This document shows positions 25,524 to 34,483 of a stretch of DNA of 64,000 bases, one piece after another. Made by a program: the position numbers and the translations under genes. The notes under the pieces were generated by a model. The model was not told the DNA's origin and made no database searches. It saw only the letters and a list, made by a program, of their open reading frames with translations. The stretch spans positions 62,001 to 126,000 of the forward strand of contig JBGSTD010000026.1 of NCBI GenBank assembly GCA_041736675.1, read 5' to 3'. The DNA comes from Salaquimonas sp041736675. Its GTDB lineage: Bacteria; Pseudomonadota; Alphaproteobacteria; Rhizobiales; Rhizobiaceae. How positions within the stretch are numbered: position 1 is the stretch's first letter; every line of letters starts with the position of its first letter.

Positions 25524-27269
25524 ATGCAAACTTCATCAGAAAATACGTTCCAGTCCCACTCGGTCACGGATGGGCAAATGCGCCATCATATGGAAAGACT
25601 GTCTGCTGCGACCGAGGAAATCGTCTCCGCGACAGGGCAGGCTTTTTACATCTGGGACATACACACAGATGAAATCGAATGGAGCCGGAATTTCAGCAAG
25701 CTTGTAGGCTTGAAAAACAGCGAAACTCGCCATCTGAAAGGTCGCCAGTTTGAATCCATGCTTGGATCCCAAAGCAGGGAAACCCGCTTTGGCGTTATTG
25801 TGTCCTCGGAACGCAATGAAAAAATTCAGGGTCCGGTACCTTACCAGTGCATTTATATTTTCCATCCCGATACAGACAACGAGGCCCATTCGCTTTGGAT
25901 AGAGGATATCGGCACCTGGTATCCGGACGAAACCGGACGCCCGGTTCGTGCTGAAGGCAGTATCCGGATCATCAACGACCGACGCCAGCGTGAGGAAGAC
26001 CTGCGTCGCCAATCGGATTTTGATGACCTGACCGGACTGCCCAACCGCCGTTCGCTGGAACGACAGCTGGAAAAGACAATCGAATACGCAAAACGCGAAG
26101 GTATTGTTTCAACCTTCATGATCCTGACCATCGACCGGATGAACCTGATCAATGACATTCACGGCTTTGAAAGCGGCGACTTTATCCTGAAGAAAGTTGG
26201 CGAGATAATCTGCTCGAAACTTCGGGCCGATGATATCATATGCCGTTTTTCCGGCGCGAAATTTGGCATCATTCTCAAGGAATGTCCGCCCGCAGAAATT
26301 TATGATGCAGGCAACCGCCTACTTCAGGCAATTTCGGGTGAAGTGATCGAGACAGAGAGTGGCCATATTCCGATCAACGGCATTATTGGCGGGTGTTTCC
26401 TTCCGCGCCACGCAGAGACCCCGCGTCAGGCGATACATGCAGCTTTCAAGGCTTCCAGAAATGCCCATCATGAGGCAGCCCGAAGGGTTTCGGTCTTCTG
26501 CGAAGATGCGGCAACCCAACTTGAGTTTCGCGAAAAGGCAAAGTTCTCCAACGAAGTCATCAAGGCGATCGCGGAAAACCGAATTGAACTGGCGTTCCAG
26601 CCGGTTTGCGACCGCGATGGAAAGATCGCCTTCCATGAGGCCCTTGTTCGCCTGGTCAATAAGGATGGCACATCAAAGACTGCCGGGAATTTCGTCGGGG
26701 TTGCGGAGGAACTTGGCCTCATCCGCATCGTCGACAAGCATACATTAAGTCTTGTGCTTGATACCTTGAGGACATATCCGGCCGCAATCCTGTCGGTCAA
26801 TATCAGCCAGGACACAGTTCTTGATCCAGACTGGCTTTCCACCCTTGCAACACGCCTGGCAACCATTCCGGATGGAGCCAAACGGTTGATCGTTGAAATC
26901 ACCGAATCAATGGCTGTCACAAATCTGGAGGAAACAAGACGTTTCCTTGAAAACATTCGGGCCCTTGGTTGCCGGATTGCAATCGACGATTTTGGCGCCG
27001 GCTTTACATCTTTTTCCAATCTGAAATATCTGCCTGTCGATATTATCAAACTGGATGGATCATTTGCGGTCAATCTGGTTGGCAATCTTGAAAACCAGGC
27101 ATTTGTCAAAGCCCTGCTTGCGTTGGCGAAGGTCTTCAACATCGAGACAGTCGTGGAATGGGTTGAAGACGAGATAACTTCCGATCTTCTCAAAGACTGG
27201 GAAGTAGATTATCAGCAGGGCCATCAATTTGGTCGCCCCCAGAGAATTCCTCCTTGGGACCGCCCCTGA
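25524..27269 (+). CDS. PAS-GGDEF-EAL protein, probable c-di-GMP phosphodiesterase
   Basis: The start at 25524 follows AGAGGA at good spacing and gives 581 residues. A PAS-like domain occupies about 35-150. A GGDEF domain follows (about 160-320, with DDLTGLPNRR), but its active site reads SGAKF instead of GGDEF, so diguanylate cyclase activity should be lost. The EAL domain (about 340-575) keeps EAL itself (372-374), the SVNIS Asn, ITES, IDDFGAGF, the IIKLD Lys and the late Glu and Gln (VEWVE, QQGHQFG). It therefore looks like a working phosphodiesterase hydrolysing c-di-GMP, perhaps with GTP sensing by the dead GGDEF. No membrane segment is present. Confidence 0.88.
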   Translation: MQTSSENTFQSHSVTDGQMRHHMERLSAATEEIVSATGQAFYIWDIHTDEIEWSRNFSKLVGLKNSETRHLKGRQFESMLGSQSRETRFGVIVSSERNEKIQGPVPYQCIYIFHPDTDNEAHSLWIEDIGTWYPDETGRPVRAEGSIRIINDRRQREEDLRRQSDFDDLTGLPNRRSLERQLEKTIEYAKREGIVSTFMILTIDRMNLINDIHGFESGDFILKKVGEIICSKLRADDIICRFSGAKFGIILKECPPAEIYDAGNRLLQAISGEVIETESGHIPINGIIGGCFLPRHAETPRQAIHAAFKASRNAHHEAARRVSVFCEDAATQLEFREKAKFSNEVIKAIAENRIELAFQPVCDRDGKIAFHEALVRLVNKDGTSKTAGNFVGVAEELGLIRIVDKHTLSLVLDTLRTYPAAILSVNISQDTVLDPDWLSTLATRLATIPDGAKRLIVEITESMAVTNLEETRRFLENIRALGCRIAIDDFGAGFTSFSNLKYLPVDIIKLDGSFAVNLVGNLENQAFVKALLALAKVFNIETVVEWVEDEITSDLLKDWEVDYQQGHQFGRPQRIPPWDRP

Positions 27270-27283
27270 CAATAGGGCCTGTT

Positions 27284-28468
27284 ATGCCAATTCCTTCCAA
27301 GGCCCGTTCGCGGGCGTCTGTATCGGCTGTCTTTTTTGCCAATGGTCTGGTCATTGGTTGCTGGGCAGTTCTGATCCCGATCATCATCGTCAATCTGGCG
27401 ATTACCGAATCTCAAATGGGACTGATCATCCTGTTTGGCGGCATATCTGCGATTATCGCGCTTACCCTGTCCTCACGGCTGATTTCAGCCTATGGAGCGA
27501 GAGCCGTAATCTGCTTTGCTAGCCTTGCCCTCACCCCCTGCCTGTTTCTGATGCAATGGGTGCGCTCGCCGGTTTCCGCAGCCTTGTTTGTTTCTCTCAT
27601 CATGGCATCTCTTGCCTTTCAGGATGTGGCAATGAATGCCAATGCCGCGGATCTGGAGCATCGCTCAAAAAGAAAGATCATGTCGTCTTTTCATGGATTC
27701 TGGAGCGCTGGCGCGATGACTGGCGCCTTTAGCGGCGGCACGTTGATCTCGTACATGGGAACACCATTCTTCGCTTTCTTCATTGGCCTGCTTGCGCTTG
27801 CGATTGCCCTCATCGGATACCCCTACCTGGAACAAAAATCAGCTGCGATTTCAAGCGACAGCACAATAGAAGGTAACGGCGGAAAGACACCGCGATATTT
27901 TCCCGCGCAGTGGTTGCCTTGGTTGTTCGGCGCAATTGCATTTGTCGGGTTTGTCAGTGAAGGGGCAATTATTGACTGGAGTGCCCAATATCTTCGCGAG
28001 GAGCTTTCAAGCGGCCTGAAACTGTCCGGCTTTGCCTTTGGCGGATTTTCCCTTTCGATGATGATTGCCCGGTTTGCCGGTGACACACTTCGCGAGAAAA
28101 TGGGAGAATTGAAACTCTTTTCCGCATCAATCCTTCTTGCCGGCTCCGGCCTGCTGCTCGCGATCAGCGCACAAGACCCGGTATGGGCAACGGCTGGTTT
28201 TTTCTTCGCCGGCTTCGGCAATGCGAATATTGTGCCGATTGCATTTTCTGCTGCAGCCACTATCAAAAACCTTCCTAAAGGCATGGGCATAGCAACCGCC
28301 AGTTTTTGCGGTTACACAGGGTTGCTGGTGGCTCCGGCTTGTCTTGGATATCTCGGCGAACACATGGGTTTTCGCGCGGTTTATTCCTTTATGGCGCTCT
28401 TGCTGGTCCTGCTGCTCGTCCTCGCCCCCATGGTCGGACGGCAACAAACTGCTTCCAGCACCCAGTAA
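27284..28468 (+). CDS. MFS transporter
   Basis: The protein has 394 residues from the ATG at 27284; an ATG at 27254 inside the preceding gene is also open. Twelve hydrophobic segments are readable in two sixfold halves, with a soluble loop near the middle (about residues 190-210). The N-terminal half resembles the YbjJ/FucP-like branch (GLVIGCWAVLIPIIIVNL, then SFHGFWSAGAMTGAF in helix 5). The substrate is unknown. It follows the EAL gene by 14 bases, so the two are probably co-transcribed. Confidence 0.82.
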   Translation: MPIPSKARSRASVSAVFFANGLVIGCWAVLIPIIIVNLAITESQMGLIILFGGISAIIALTLSSRLISAYGARAVICFASLALTPCLFLMQWVRSPVSAALFVSLIMASLAFQDVAMNANAADLEHRSKRKIMSSFHGFWSAGAMTGAFSGGTLISYMGTPFFAFFIGLLALAIALIGYPYLEQKSAAISSDSTIEGNGGKTPRYFPAQWLPWLFGAIAFVGFVSEGAIIDWSAQYLREELSSGLKLSGFAFGGFSLSMMIARFAGDTLREKMGELKLFSASILLAGSGLLLAISAQDPVWATAGFFFAGFGNANIVPIAFSAAATIKNLPKGMGIATASFCGYTGLLVAPACLGYLGEHMGFRAVYSFMALLLVLLLVLAPMVGRQQTASSTQ

Positions 28469-28474
28469 ACCTGA

Positions 28475-29362
28475 TCAATTGCGCATAACGATGCAGGCCC
28501 CGCCTGCCTTTCTCAATTCAACACATATGCTGTCAGCTTCCTTGCGGGAATCGGCACCGATACGCACAGCAAAAATTGATTTGCGCGCATAGGGCGCTTT
28601 TCGCCGTTGAACATAGGCCTTGTATTTACGCAGGGACGGGATTTTCTTTTGCAAACGGCCCAGACTGGCGACTGCTACAGACTGCTTGAAATTTCCGGCA
28701 ATCTGAATGCCCCACGGCTTGGGAACAATCCGGTTCATCGGCGTGGTGCGTGACAGAATGACCGGTAGCTGCAGGCATGCCTCACCAAATGCCAGCTTCT
28801 CGTCAAGCGGCCGCAATTTTGGCTGATAGCTACGCTCGGTAAACCGGTCAGCGGCTTCCCCGGTGATATCAAAAACATAGTCTTCGGTTTCAAGAGGCAG
28901 ATATCCCGAACCGGATAGCCAGCCATTGACCCTGCCAGCACCTGCATTGTAGGCGGCTGCGGCAAGACCCAGATTGCCAAATTGTGTTTTCAGATCTTTC
29001 AACAGGCTGGCGGAGGCAGGAATTGCCTGGCGGAAGTCATTGGGATCGGCAAGTCCGCGCTCTTTGGCGGTAGCAGGCATGAACTGGGCAATTCCCATCG
29101 CACCGACCGGGCTAAGCGCCAAATGATCAAAGCGGCTTTCTTTCCAGATCAAGCGAGCAAAGAAATCCTCGGGAATCTCATGACGCCGCGCTTCCATGGA
29201 AATCAACTGGCAGATATCAGAAATTTCAGGCTTGGGATAATTCGCCAGCTTTTCCTGTGCAACGCTTTGGCCGGAAAGCGCAAAGGTAATCAGCAAAGTC
29301 GCAAGAATTAAGGGATTTAGCCAGCTGGCATTTTTGCAACGCAATCCTGGAGTTCCAATCAA
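28475..29362 (-). CDS. Lytic murein transglycosylase with SPOR domain
   Basis: The start is taken as a TTG at 29362 with AGGA seven bases upstream, giving 295 residues; the frame stays open into ispG but has no ATG in the gap. A signal peptide (about 22-42, ending in SVA-Q) is followed by an SLT domain (about 55-165) with the catalytic Glu in IWKESRFDHLALSPVGAMGIAQFMP and the AAAYNAGAGRV motif. The C-terminal 80 residues (WGIQIAGNFKQ... onwards) have the SPOR fold pattern that binds denuded septal glycan. The enzyme would cleave peptidoglycan in the periplasm, targeted to division sites. It lies 16 bases after ispG. Confidence 0.85.
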   Translation of the reverse strand: MIGTPGLRCKNASWLNPLILATLLITFALSGQSVAQEKLANYPKPEISDICQLISMEARRHEIPEDFFARLIWKESRFDHLALSPVGAMGIAQFMPATAKERGLADPNDFRQAIPASASLLKDLKTQFGNLGLAAAAYNAGAGRVNGWLSGSGYLPLETEDYVFDITGEAADRFTERSYQPKLRPLDEKLAFGEACLQLPVILSRTTPMNRIVPKPWGIQIAGNFKQSVAVASLGRLQKKIPSLRKYKAYVQRRKAPYARKSIFAVRIGADSRKEADSICVELRKAGGACIVMRN

Positions 29363-29378
29363 AGGATCAATCCTGGCA

Positions 29379-30617
29379 TCATTTTGGCTGATAGTTTTCT
29401 TCAATATATTTTTGCACCATGGTTTCAAATTCCGCTGCAATATTCTCCCCGCGAAGCGTGGCAACTTTCTTGCCATCCACAAAGACCGGAGCGGCCGGAA
29501 CTTCGCCGGTCCCGGGCAGCGAAATACCGATATTGGCATGTTTTGATTCGCCCGGCCCATTGACGATGCAACCCATGACGGCAACGTTAAGTCCTTCGAC
29601 CCCGGGAAACTTGTCTCTCCATACCGGCATGTTCTTGCGCAAATCACCCTCGATCTTCTGCGCAAGTGACTGAAACACGGTGGACGTGGTCCTCCCGCAG
29701 CCCGGGCAGGCAGCAACGACCGGAACAAACGAGCGAAAGCCCATGGTCTGCAGCAGTTCCTGGGCAACCTGAACTTCTTTTGTCCGGTCACCGCCAGGTT
29801 CCGGTGTCAGTGAAATGCGTATGGTATCTCCAATACCCTGTTGCAGCAGGATGCCAAGGGCAGCCGAAGAAGCGACAATACCCTTTGACCCCATTCCGGC
29901 TTCCGTCAGCCCCAGATGCAATGCGTGGTCGGAACGTCCCGCCAGCCCGGCATAAACTGCAATCAGGTCCTGCACCTGGCTGACCTTTGCGGACAGGATT
30001 ATCTTCGAGCGGTCAAGACCAATTTCCTCGGCAAGCGCGGCGGACAACAACGCCGATTGAACGATTGCCTCTCGCATAACCTGACGGGCCGAGAGGGGTG
30101 AGCCGTTTTTCTTGTTGTCATCCATCAGCCGCGTGAGCAGCGACTGATCAAGCGAGCCCCAATTGACCCCGATACGCACCGGTTTGTCATTTTTGATCGC
30201 GGTTTCGATGATCGCCGCAAACTGTTTGTCCTTCTTTTCGCCAAATCCGACATTTCCCGGATTGATCCGGTATTTGTCGAGTGCGCCTGCGCAAGCAGGA
30301 TGGTCAGCCAGAAGGGTGTGTCCGATGTAGTGAAAATCACCAATCAGCGGCACCTTAATGCCCATTGCCAGCAATTTGTCCTTGATCACCGGAACTGCAG
30401 CTGCCGCCTCGTTGCGGTCAACCGTGATGCGAACCAGCTCAGATCCGCTTCTGGCAAGGGCTGCAACCTGCGCAACCGTACCTTCGATATCGGCAGTATC
30501 GGTATTGGTCATGGATTGCACGACAACCGGATGACCGCCGCCACATAGCACCCCGCCAATATTGACTGCCACAGTGTGTTTTCTCGCAAGGGGAGTCGTC
30601 AGATAGTCCGGTTTCAT
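29379..30617 (-). CDS. ispG: 4-hydroxy-3-methylbut-2-en-1-yl diphosphate synthase
   Basis: The 412-residue protein matches IspG/GcpE throughout: VVVQSMTNTDTADI near the start, the LIGDFHYIGH and NPGNVGF strands of the TIM barrel, and the C-terminal iron-sulfur domain with CPGCGR and the Cys and Glu of GCIVNGPGES. It carries out the penultimate MEP-pathway step, opening the cyclic diphosphate with electrons from a [4Fe-4S] cluster. The first in-frame ATG is at 30617; a TTG at 30653 is possible. The downstream SLT gene is probably co-transcribed. Confidence 0.95.
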   Translation of the reverse strand: MKPDYLTTPLARKHTVAVNIGGVLCGGGHPVVVQSMTNTDTADIEGTVAQVAALARSGSELVRITVDRNEAAAAVPVIKDKLLAMGIKVPLIGDFHYIGHTLLADHPACAGALDKYRINPGNVGFGEKKDKQFAAIIETAIKNDKPVRIGVNWGSLDQSLLTRLMDDNKKNGSPLSARQVMREAIVQSALLSAALAEEIGLDRSKIILSAKVSQVQDLIAVYAGLAGRSDHALHLGLTEAGMGSKGIVASSAALGILLQQGIGDTIRISLTPEPGGDRTKEVQVAQELLQTMGFRSFVPVVAACPGCGRTTSTVFQSLAQKIEGDLRKNMPVWRDKFPGVEGLNVAVMGCIVNGPGESKHANIGISLPGTGEVPAAPVFVDGKKVATLRGENIAAEFETMVQKYIEENYQPK

Positions 30618-30800
30618 GTTCAATTCACCCACAGAAATTGCGTTTGCTGCCAAAAATCACATACTTGTTGAACGCCTGAACGTTATGCAACGAAAGAACC
30701 CTCAGGCATACTCTTGCGAACCACGATAATGAAGCGCTATACCATGAAACAGGAATTTTGCGATGAATATATGTCGCCAACCAGCAAGAAGGATAGAACA

Positions 30801-31985
30801 TTGAGCACTTCAGATTCAGTTGTTATCGTGAGCGCAGCAAGAACAGGTGTTGGCTCGTTTGGAGGCACTATTGGTGACATGCCGGCCCATGAACTGGGTG
30901 CCATTGTGATTGCGGAAGCGGCAAAAAGAGCGAAAATTGATCTCGCCGAAATCAACGAGGTAATTCTCGGCCAGGTACTGACCGCCGGACAAGGCCAGAA
31001 CCCGGCGCGGCAGGCAGCCATCAAGGCCGGCGTGCCCGAAAGCGCAACCGCATGGGGCCTCAACCAGGTTTGCGGCTCCGGCCTTCGTGCCGTTGCAATC
31101 GGAATGCAACAAATCATGTCCGGCGATGCCGATATCATCGTCGCCGGTGGTCAGGAAAGCATGTCGCTTTCTGCCCATTGCGCCCACTTGCGCAACGGCC
31201 AGAAAATGGGCGACATGAAACTGATCGACTCGATGATCAAGGATGGTCTGTGGGATGCTTTCCATGGCTATCACATGGGCACAACAGCGGAAAACGTAGC
31301 CGAAAAATTCCAGCTGTCGCGCGAAGTGCAGGACATATTTGCCGTAGCATCGCAAAACAAGGCGGAAGCAGCCCAAAAAGCCGGACATTTCAAGACCGAG
31401 ATTGTTCCCGTGGTAATCCAGACCCGCAAGGGTGAGGTTGTCTTTGACCAGGACGAGTACATCCGTCACGGCGCAACCATCGAAGCCATGGCTAAATTGC
31501 GCCCCGCCTTTTCCAAGGATGGTACGGTCACCGCAGCAAATGCGTCCGGCCTCAACGACGGTGCAGCGGCAGTTGTGCTGATGCGCGAATCTGAAGCCAC
31601 CAGACGCGGACTGACGCCGCTTGGCCGCATCGCTTCCTGGGCAACTGCAGGCGTTGCTCCGGAAATCATGGGAACAGGCCCGATCCCTGCTTCACGCAAG
31701 GCACTGGAAAAAGCCGGATGGAAAGTCGACGATCTGGATCTGGTCGAAGCCAATGAGGCTTTTGCCGCCCAGGCTTGCGCAGTGAACAAGGACATGGGCT
31801 GGGATCCGGCAATCGTCAACGTCAATGGCGGAGCAATTGCTATTGGCCACCCGATCGGAGCCTCGGGCTGCCGCATTTTTGTATCACTCCTTCACGAAAT
31901 GCAGCGCCGCAATGCCAAAAAAGGCCTTGCCACCCTTTGCATCGGCGGCGGAATGGGCGTCGCCCTGACCGTGGAAGCGATGTAG
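30801..31985 (+). CDS. Acetyl-CoA C-acetyltransferase (beta-ketothiolase)
   Basis: The TTG at 30801 has AAGGA about seven bases upstream and gives 394 residues, the usual thiolase length; ATGs at 30714 and 30771 are in frame and would add 19-29 residues of unlikely sequence. The catalytic residues are present: Cys in NQVCGSGLRAV, His in NGGAIAIGHPIGASG and Cys in CIGGGMG. The sequence is of the PhaA/AtoB biosynthetic type that condenses two acetyl-CoA to acetoacetyl-CoA, though no phaB lies beside it. It differs clearly from the thiolase at 5770-6966. Confidence 0.9.
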   Translation: MSTSDSVVIVSAARTGVGSFGGTIGDMPAHELGAIVIAEAAKRAKIDLAEINEVILGQVLTAGQGQNPARQAAIKAGVPESATAWGLNQVCGSGLRAVAIGMQQIMSGDADIIVAGGQESMSLSAHCAHLRNGQKMGDMKLIDSMIKDGLWDAFHGYHMGTTAENVAEKFQLSREVQDIFAVASQNKAEAAQKAGHFKTEIVPVVIQTRKGEVVFDQDEYIRHGATIEAMAKLRPAFSKDGTVTAANASGLNDGAAAVVLMRESEATRRGLTPLGRIASWATAGVAPEIMGTGPIPASRKALEKAGWKVDDLDLVEANEAFAAQACAVNKDMGWDPAIVNVNGGAIAIGHPIGASGCRIFVSLLHEMQRRNAKKGLATLCIGGGMGVALTVEAM

Positions 31986-32039
31986 GTTTAAACAGGTACG
32001 CGCCAACATGGTCAGACCTCGAGCGGGAAGATGTTTTCG

Positions 32040-32912
32040 ATGAGTCCGACCCTTGCAGGTTTTGCAGCGATCATCATGTGGTCGCTGCTGGCACTGTTCA
32101 CAGCATCGAGCGGCCCGGTGCCCCCTTTGCAATTACTTGCAATGACATTTTCCATAGGTTCCCTGGTTGGCCTTCTATACTGGCTCAAAAATCCGCCAAG
32201 CCGGGATCTTTTGAGACAATCACCAAAGGTCTGGCTTGTTGGAATTGGCGGCCTGTTCGGCTATCATTTTTTCTATTATACCGCCCTGCAAAATGCCCCC
32301 GCAGCAGAAGCAAGTCTGGTCGCCTATCTGTGGCCGGTATTGATTGTAGTGTTTTCCGCCTTTCTACCGGGTGAAAAATTCCGGTGGTTTCATGCCGCAG
32401 GTACGTTGCTTGGGTTCTCCGGAGCATTATTGCTGATCCTGTCCCGCAATCAGGTATCGCAAGTGGCAGATACCGCTACCCTTGGGTATCTGGCTGCCTT
32501 TTCCTGCGCCTTTATCTGGTCGGCTTATTCGGTTATTTCACGGACATTCAAAAATGTGTCGACCGATAGCGTGGTCCTGTTCTGCCTGGCAACCGCAATT
32601 CTCTCTTTGATTGCGCATTTGATTCTGGAAACAACCTACTGGCCGGAAAGCACTATTCAATGGTTGGCAATTCTGGCTCTTGGGCTCATGCCGGTGGGCC
32701 TTGCCTTTTATGCCTGGGATTATGCCATGAAGCACGGCCCGATCCAGCTTTTGGCAAGTGCCGCCTATCTTGCTCCGGTCCTGTCGACCATTATTCTGGT
32801 TCTGGCAGGCCGCGCTGAAATGCGCTGGCGGCTTGCTGCTGCCACACTGCTTGTCACGTTCGGGGCAATATTGGCTTCCGGCAAACTGACAAGGGGGCAT
32901 TCCCTTGCCTGA
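32040..32912 (+). CDS. EamA/DMT-family transporter (YddG-like)
   Basis: The 290-residue protein has ten hydrophobic segments in two repeats of the EamA domain (about 5-135 and 145-285). The second half includes the AWDYAMKHGP motif common in YddG-type exporters. The ATG at 32040 is about ten bases after GGGAAG; an ATG at 32031 is also possible. Members export amino acids and other metabolites; the substrate cannot be read here. Its stop overlaps the next gene by eight bases. Confidence 0.85.
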   Translation: MSPTLAGFAAIIMWSLLALFTASSGPVPPLQLLAMTFSIGSLVGLLYWLKNPPSRDLLRQSPKVWLVGIGGLFGYHFFYYTALQNAPAAEASLVAYLWPVLIVVFSAFLPGEKFRWFHAAGTLLGFSGALLLILSRNQVSQVADTATLGYLAAFSCAFIWSAYSVISRTFKNVSTDSVVLFCLATAILSLIAHLILETTYWPESTIQWLAILALGLMPVGLAFYAWDYAMKHGPIQLLASAAYLAPVLSTIILVLAGRAEMRWRLAAATLLVTFGAILASGKLTRGHSLA

Positions 32913-33549
32913 TCCGGTTCACCTGCTTATAGCGCTGGCAACCCTTGCCTCGCTCTATTATACGATTTTTTGGCTGGCACAGGCCGAAAGCGGCAAGCGC
33001 AGTTTTCTCAAGGTTTTTCCAATGCTCATTTTGCTGCTCGCGGCAATATTGGGCGGGTTGCCACCCTTGGTTATTCTCGCGCTCTTTCTCTGCCTTGCCG
33101 GGGACTATTTCCTTTCAATGGAAGGCGACAAAAACTTTAGTCTCGGGCTTGCAGCTTTCCTCTTGGCGCATTTGGTCTATTCAGTGTTTTTTTCGTCCGG
33201 ACTGCCTGTCAGCTTTCTGTCGACCCCCGAAGCAAGAGACACGGCTTTCATTCTTGCAGCCTTGATTGTCACGGTCCTCTTTCGGCTTTGGCCATATCTT
33301 GGCGAAATGAGAAATGCGGTCATCGCCTATGCTATGGCAATTGCACTGATGGCATTTTCCGCCCGCCTCGCCCAGCCTGGAAATATAGTGCTGCTCGGCA
33401 TTGTCCTGTTCGTCATCTCGGACATCATTCTTGCAAATGACAAGTTTACCCCCCTGCGCACCGGCATCGTTCGCCAGGCCATGCCTTTCGCTGTCTGGCT
33501 CCTGTATTTCTCCGGCCAAAGTCTGATCGTGCTTGGACTAACCCTTTAA
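32905..33549 (+). CDS. YhhN-family lysoplasmalogenase-like membrane protein
   Basis: The start is a TTG at 32905, overlapping the transporter gene by eight bases, and gives 214 residues. Seven or eight membrane segments are predicted, with the family's conserved polar residues: the CLAGDYFLSM segment near residue 70 and the late VISDIILANDKF. Relatives in animals (TMEM86) hydrolyse the vinyl-ether bond of lysoplasmalogens; the bacterial substrate is not established. Translational coupling with the transporter gene is likely. Confidence 0.82.
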   Translation: MPDPVHLLIALATLASLYYTIFWLAQAESGKRSFLKVFPMLILLLAAILGGLPPLVILALFLCLAGDYFLSMEGDKNFSLGLAAFLLAHLVYSVFFSSGLPVSFLSTPEARDTAFILAALIVTVLFRLWPYLGEMRNAVIAYAMAIALMAFSARLAQPGNIVLLGIVLFVISDIILANDKFTPLRTGIVRQAMPFAVWLLYFSGQSLIVLGLTL

Positions 33550-33589
33550 AACGCTTCACTGGCTCACGCAAAACAGCTAGGCTAGCAGA

Positions 33590-34351
33590 ATGTCTGTAGA
33601 TGTTATCGATCTTCGCGAATTCTATTCGACCCCGATGGGCAAGGTGGTGCAATCGCAACTGGTAAAGGCTTGCCAGAAAACCGGCGATCTTCCCGAAAAC
33701 CTTGACCTCGTCGGCATAGGCTATCCTGTTCCCTTGTTCGAGCGACTGGCCGGCGATAATCCAAATGCCGTCATCCTGATGCCGGCCCGCCAGGGCGCGT
33801 TGCAATGGCCGATCGGCGCGCCGTCAAAGGTGGCTCTGGTCGACGAGGATCAATTGCCTATTCAAACCGCTTCGGTCGAATGTGTCATGGTCCTGCACTT
33901 GCTGGAAAATGTCTCCGACCCATCTCATATTCTCGATGAAATCTGGCGGATACTGGTGCCCGAGGGGCGCCTTGTTCTGATTGCCACCAACCGGCGCGGA
34001 TTCTGGACGCGCTTTGAGTACACACCTTTCGGCAATGGCAGGCCTTTTTCCAGAGGTCAGTTGGGAAAGCTCTTGAGAAAAGCCAAACTGACGCCTTCAA
34101 GTTGGATCGACTGTCTCAACTTTCCCCCTGTCCGCCGGATGGGCCTGCTCAAGTTTTATCCGCTCATTGACAGGATTGGCGCAAGACTGTGGCCCCTTTT
34201 TTGCGGCGTCTTTGTTGTTACAGCCACCAAACGGCTGTATCAAGGTGTGCCGGTCGGGGCCCGTCGTTCAGCCCGCGTACCTGCAACTGTACTGGCACCG
34301 CAGGCAGCAAACCGTAACCAAAACCATCACACTGAAAATCAGTTGCCTTGA
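33590..34351 (+). CDS. Class I SAM-dependent methyltransferase-like protein
   Basis: The 253-residue protein resembles the methyltransferase type 11 group found upstream of hisC in rhizobia. The fold is readable: a degenerate first SAM loop (LVGIGYPVP in place of the usual GxGxG), the acidic LVDEDQL strand, then VECVMVLHLLENVSDPSHILDEIWRILVPEGRLVLIA. The substrate is unknown. The C-terminal 30 residues are rich in Gln, Asn and His and look disordered. Confidence 0.78.
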   Translation: MSVDVIDLREFYSTPMGKVVQSQLVKACQKTGDLPENLDLVGIGYPVPLFERLAGDNPNAVILMPARQGALQWPIGAPSKVALVDEDQLPIQTASVECVMVLHLLENVSDPSHILDEIWRILVPEGRLVLIATNRRGFWTRFEYTPFGNGRPFSRGQLGKLLRKAKLTPSSWIDCLNFPPVRRMGLLKFYPLIDRIGARLWPLFCGVFVVTATKRLYQGVPVGARRSARVPATVLAPQAANRNQNHHTENQLP

Positions 34352-34483
34352 TCCGCGAACATACAAGTCGGCTATTCGCCTGATCAAAACACGATTCTTC
34401 CTTTGATTTTGTTTGCGTGAAGGAATATGAGCAGTCAACTATTCCAACGCCGCGAATATGCAAAACGGACGAGATTTCATTCG

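Noticed and set aside
29363..29791. N-terminal extension of the SLT-SPOR protein into ispG
   Set aside because: The extension lies inside the conserved 3' end of ispG. A TTG with a good ribosome site at 29362 and an ensuing signal peptide fit the family better.
30714..30800. ATG starts giving a longer second thiolase
   Set aside because: They lack good ribosome sites and add sequence not seen in thiolases; the TTG at 30801 is better placed, although this is not certain.
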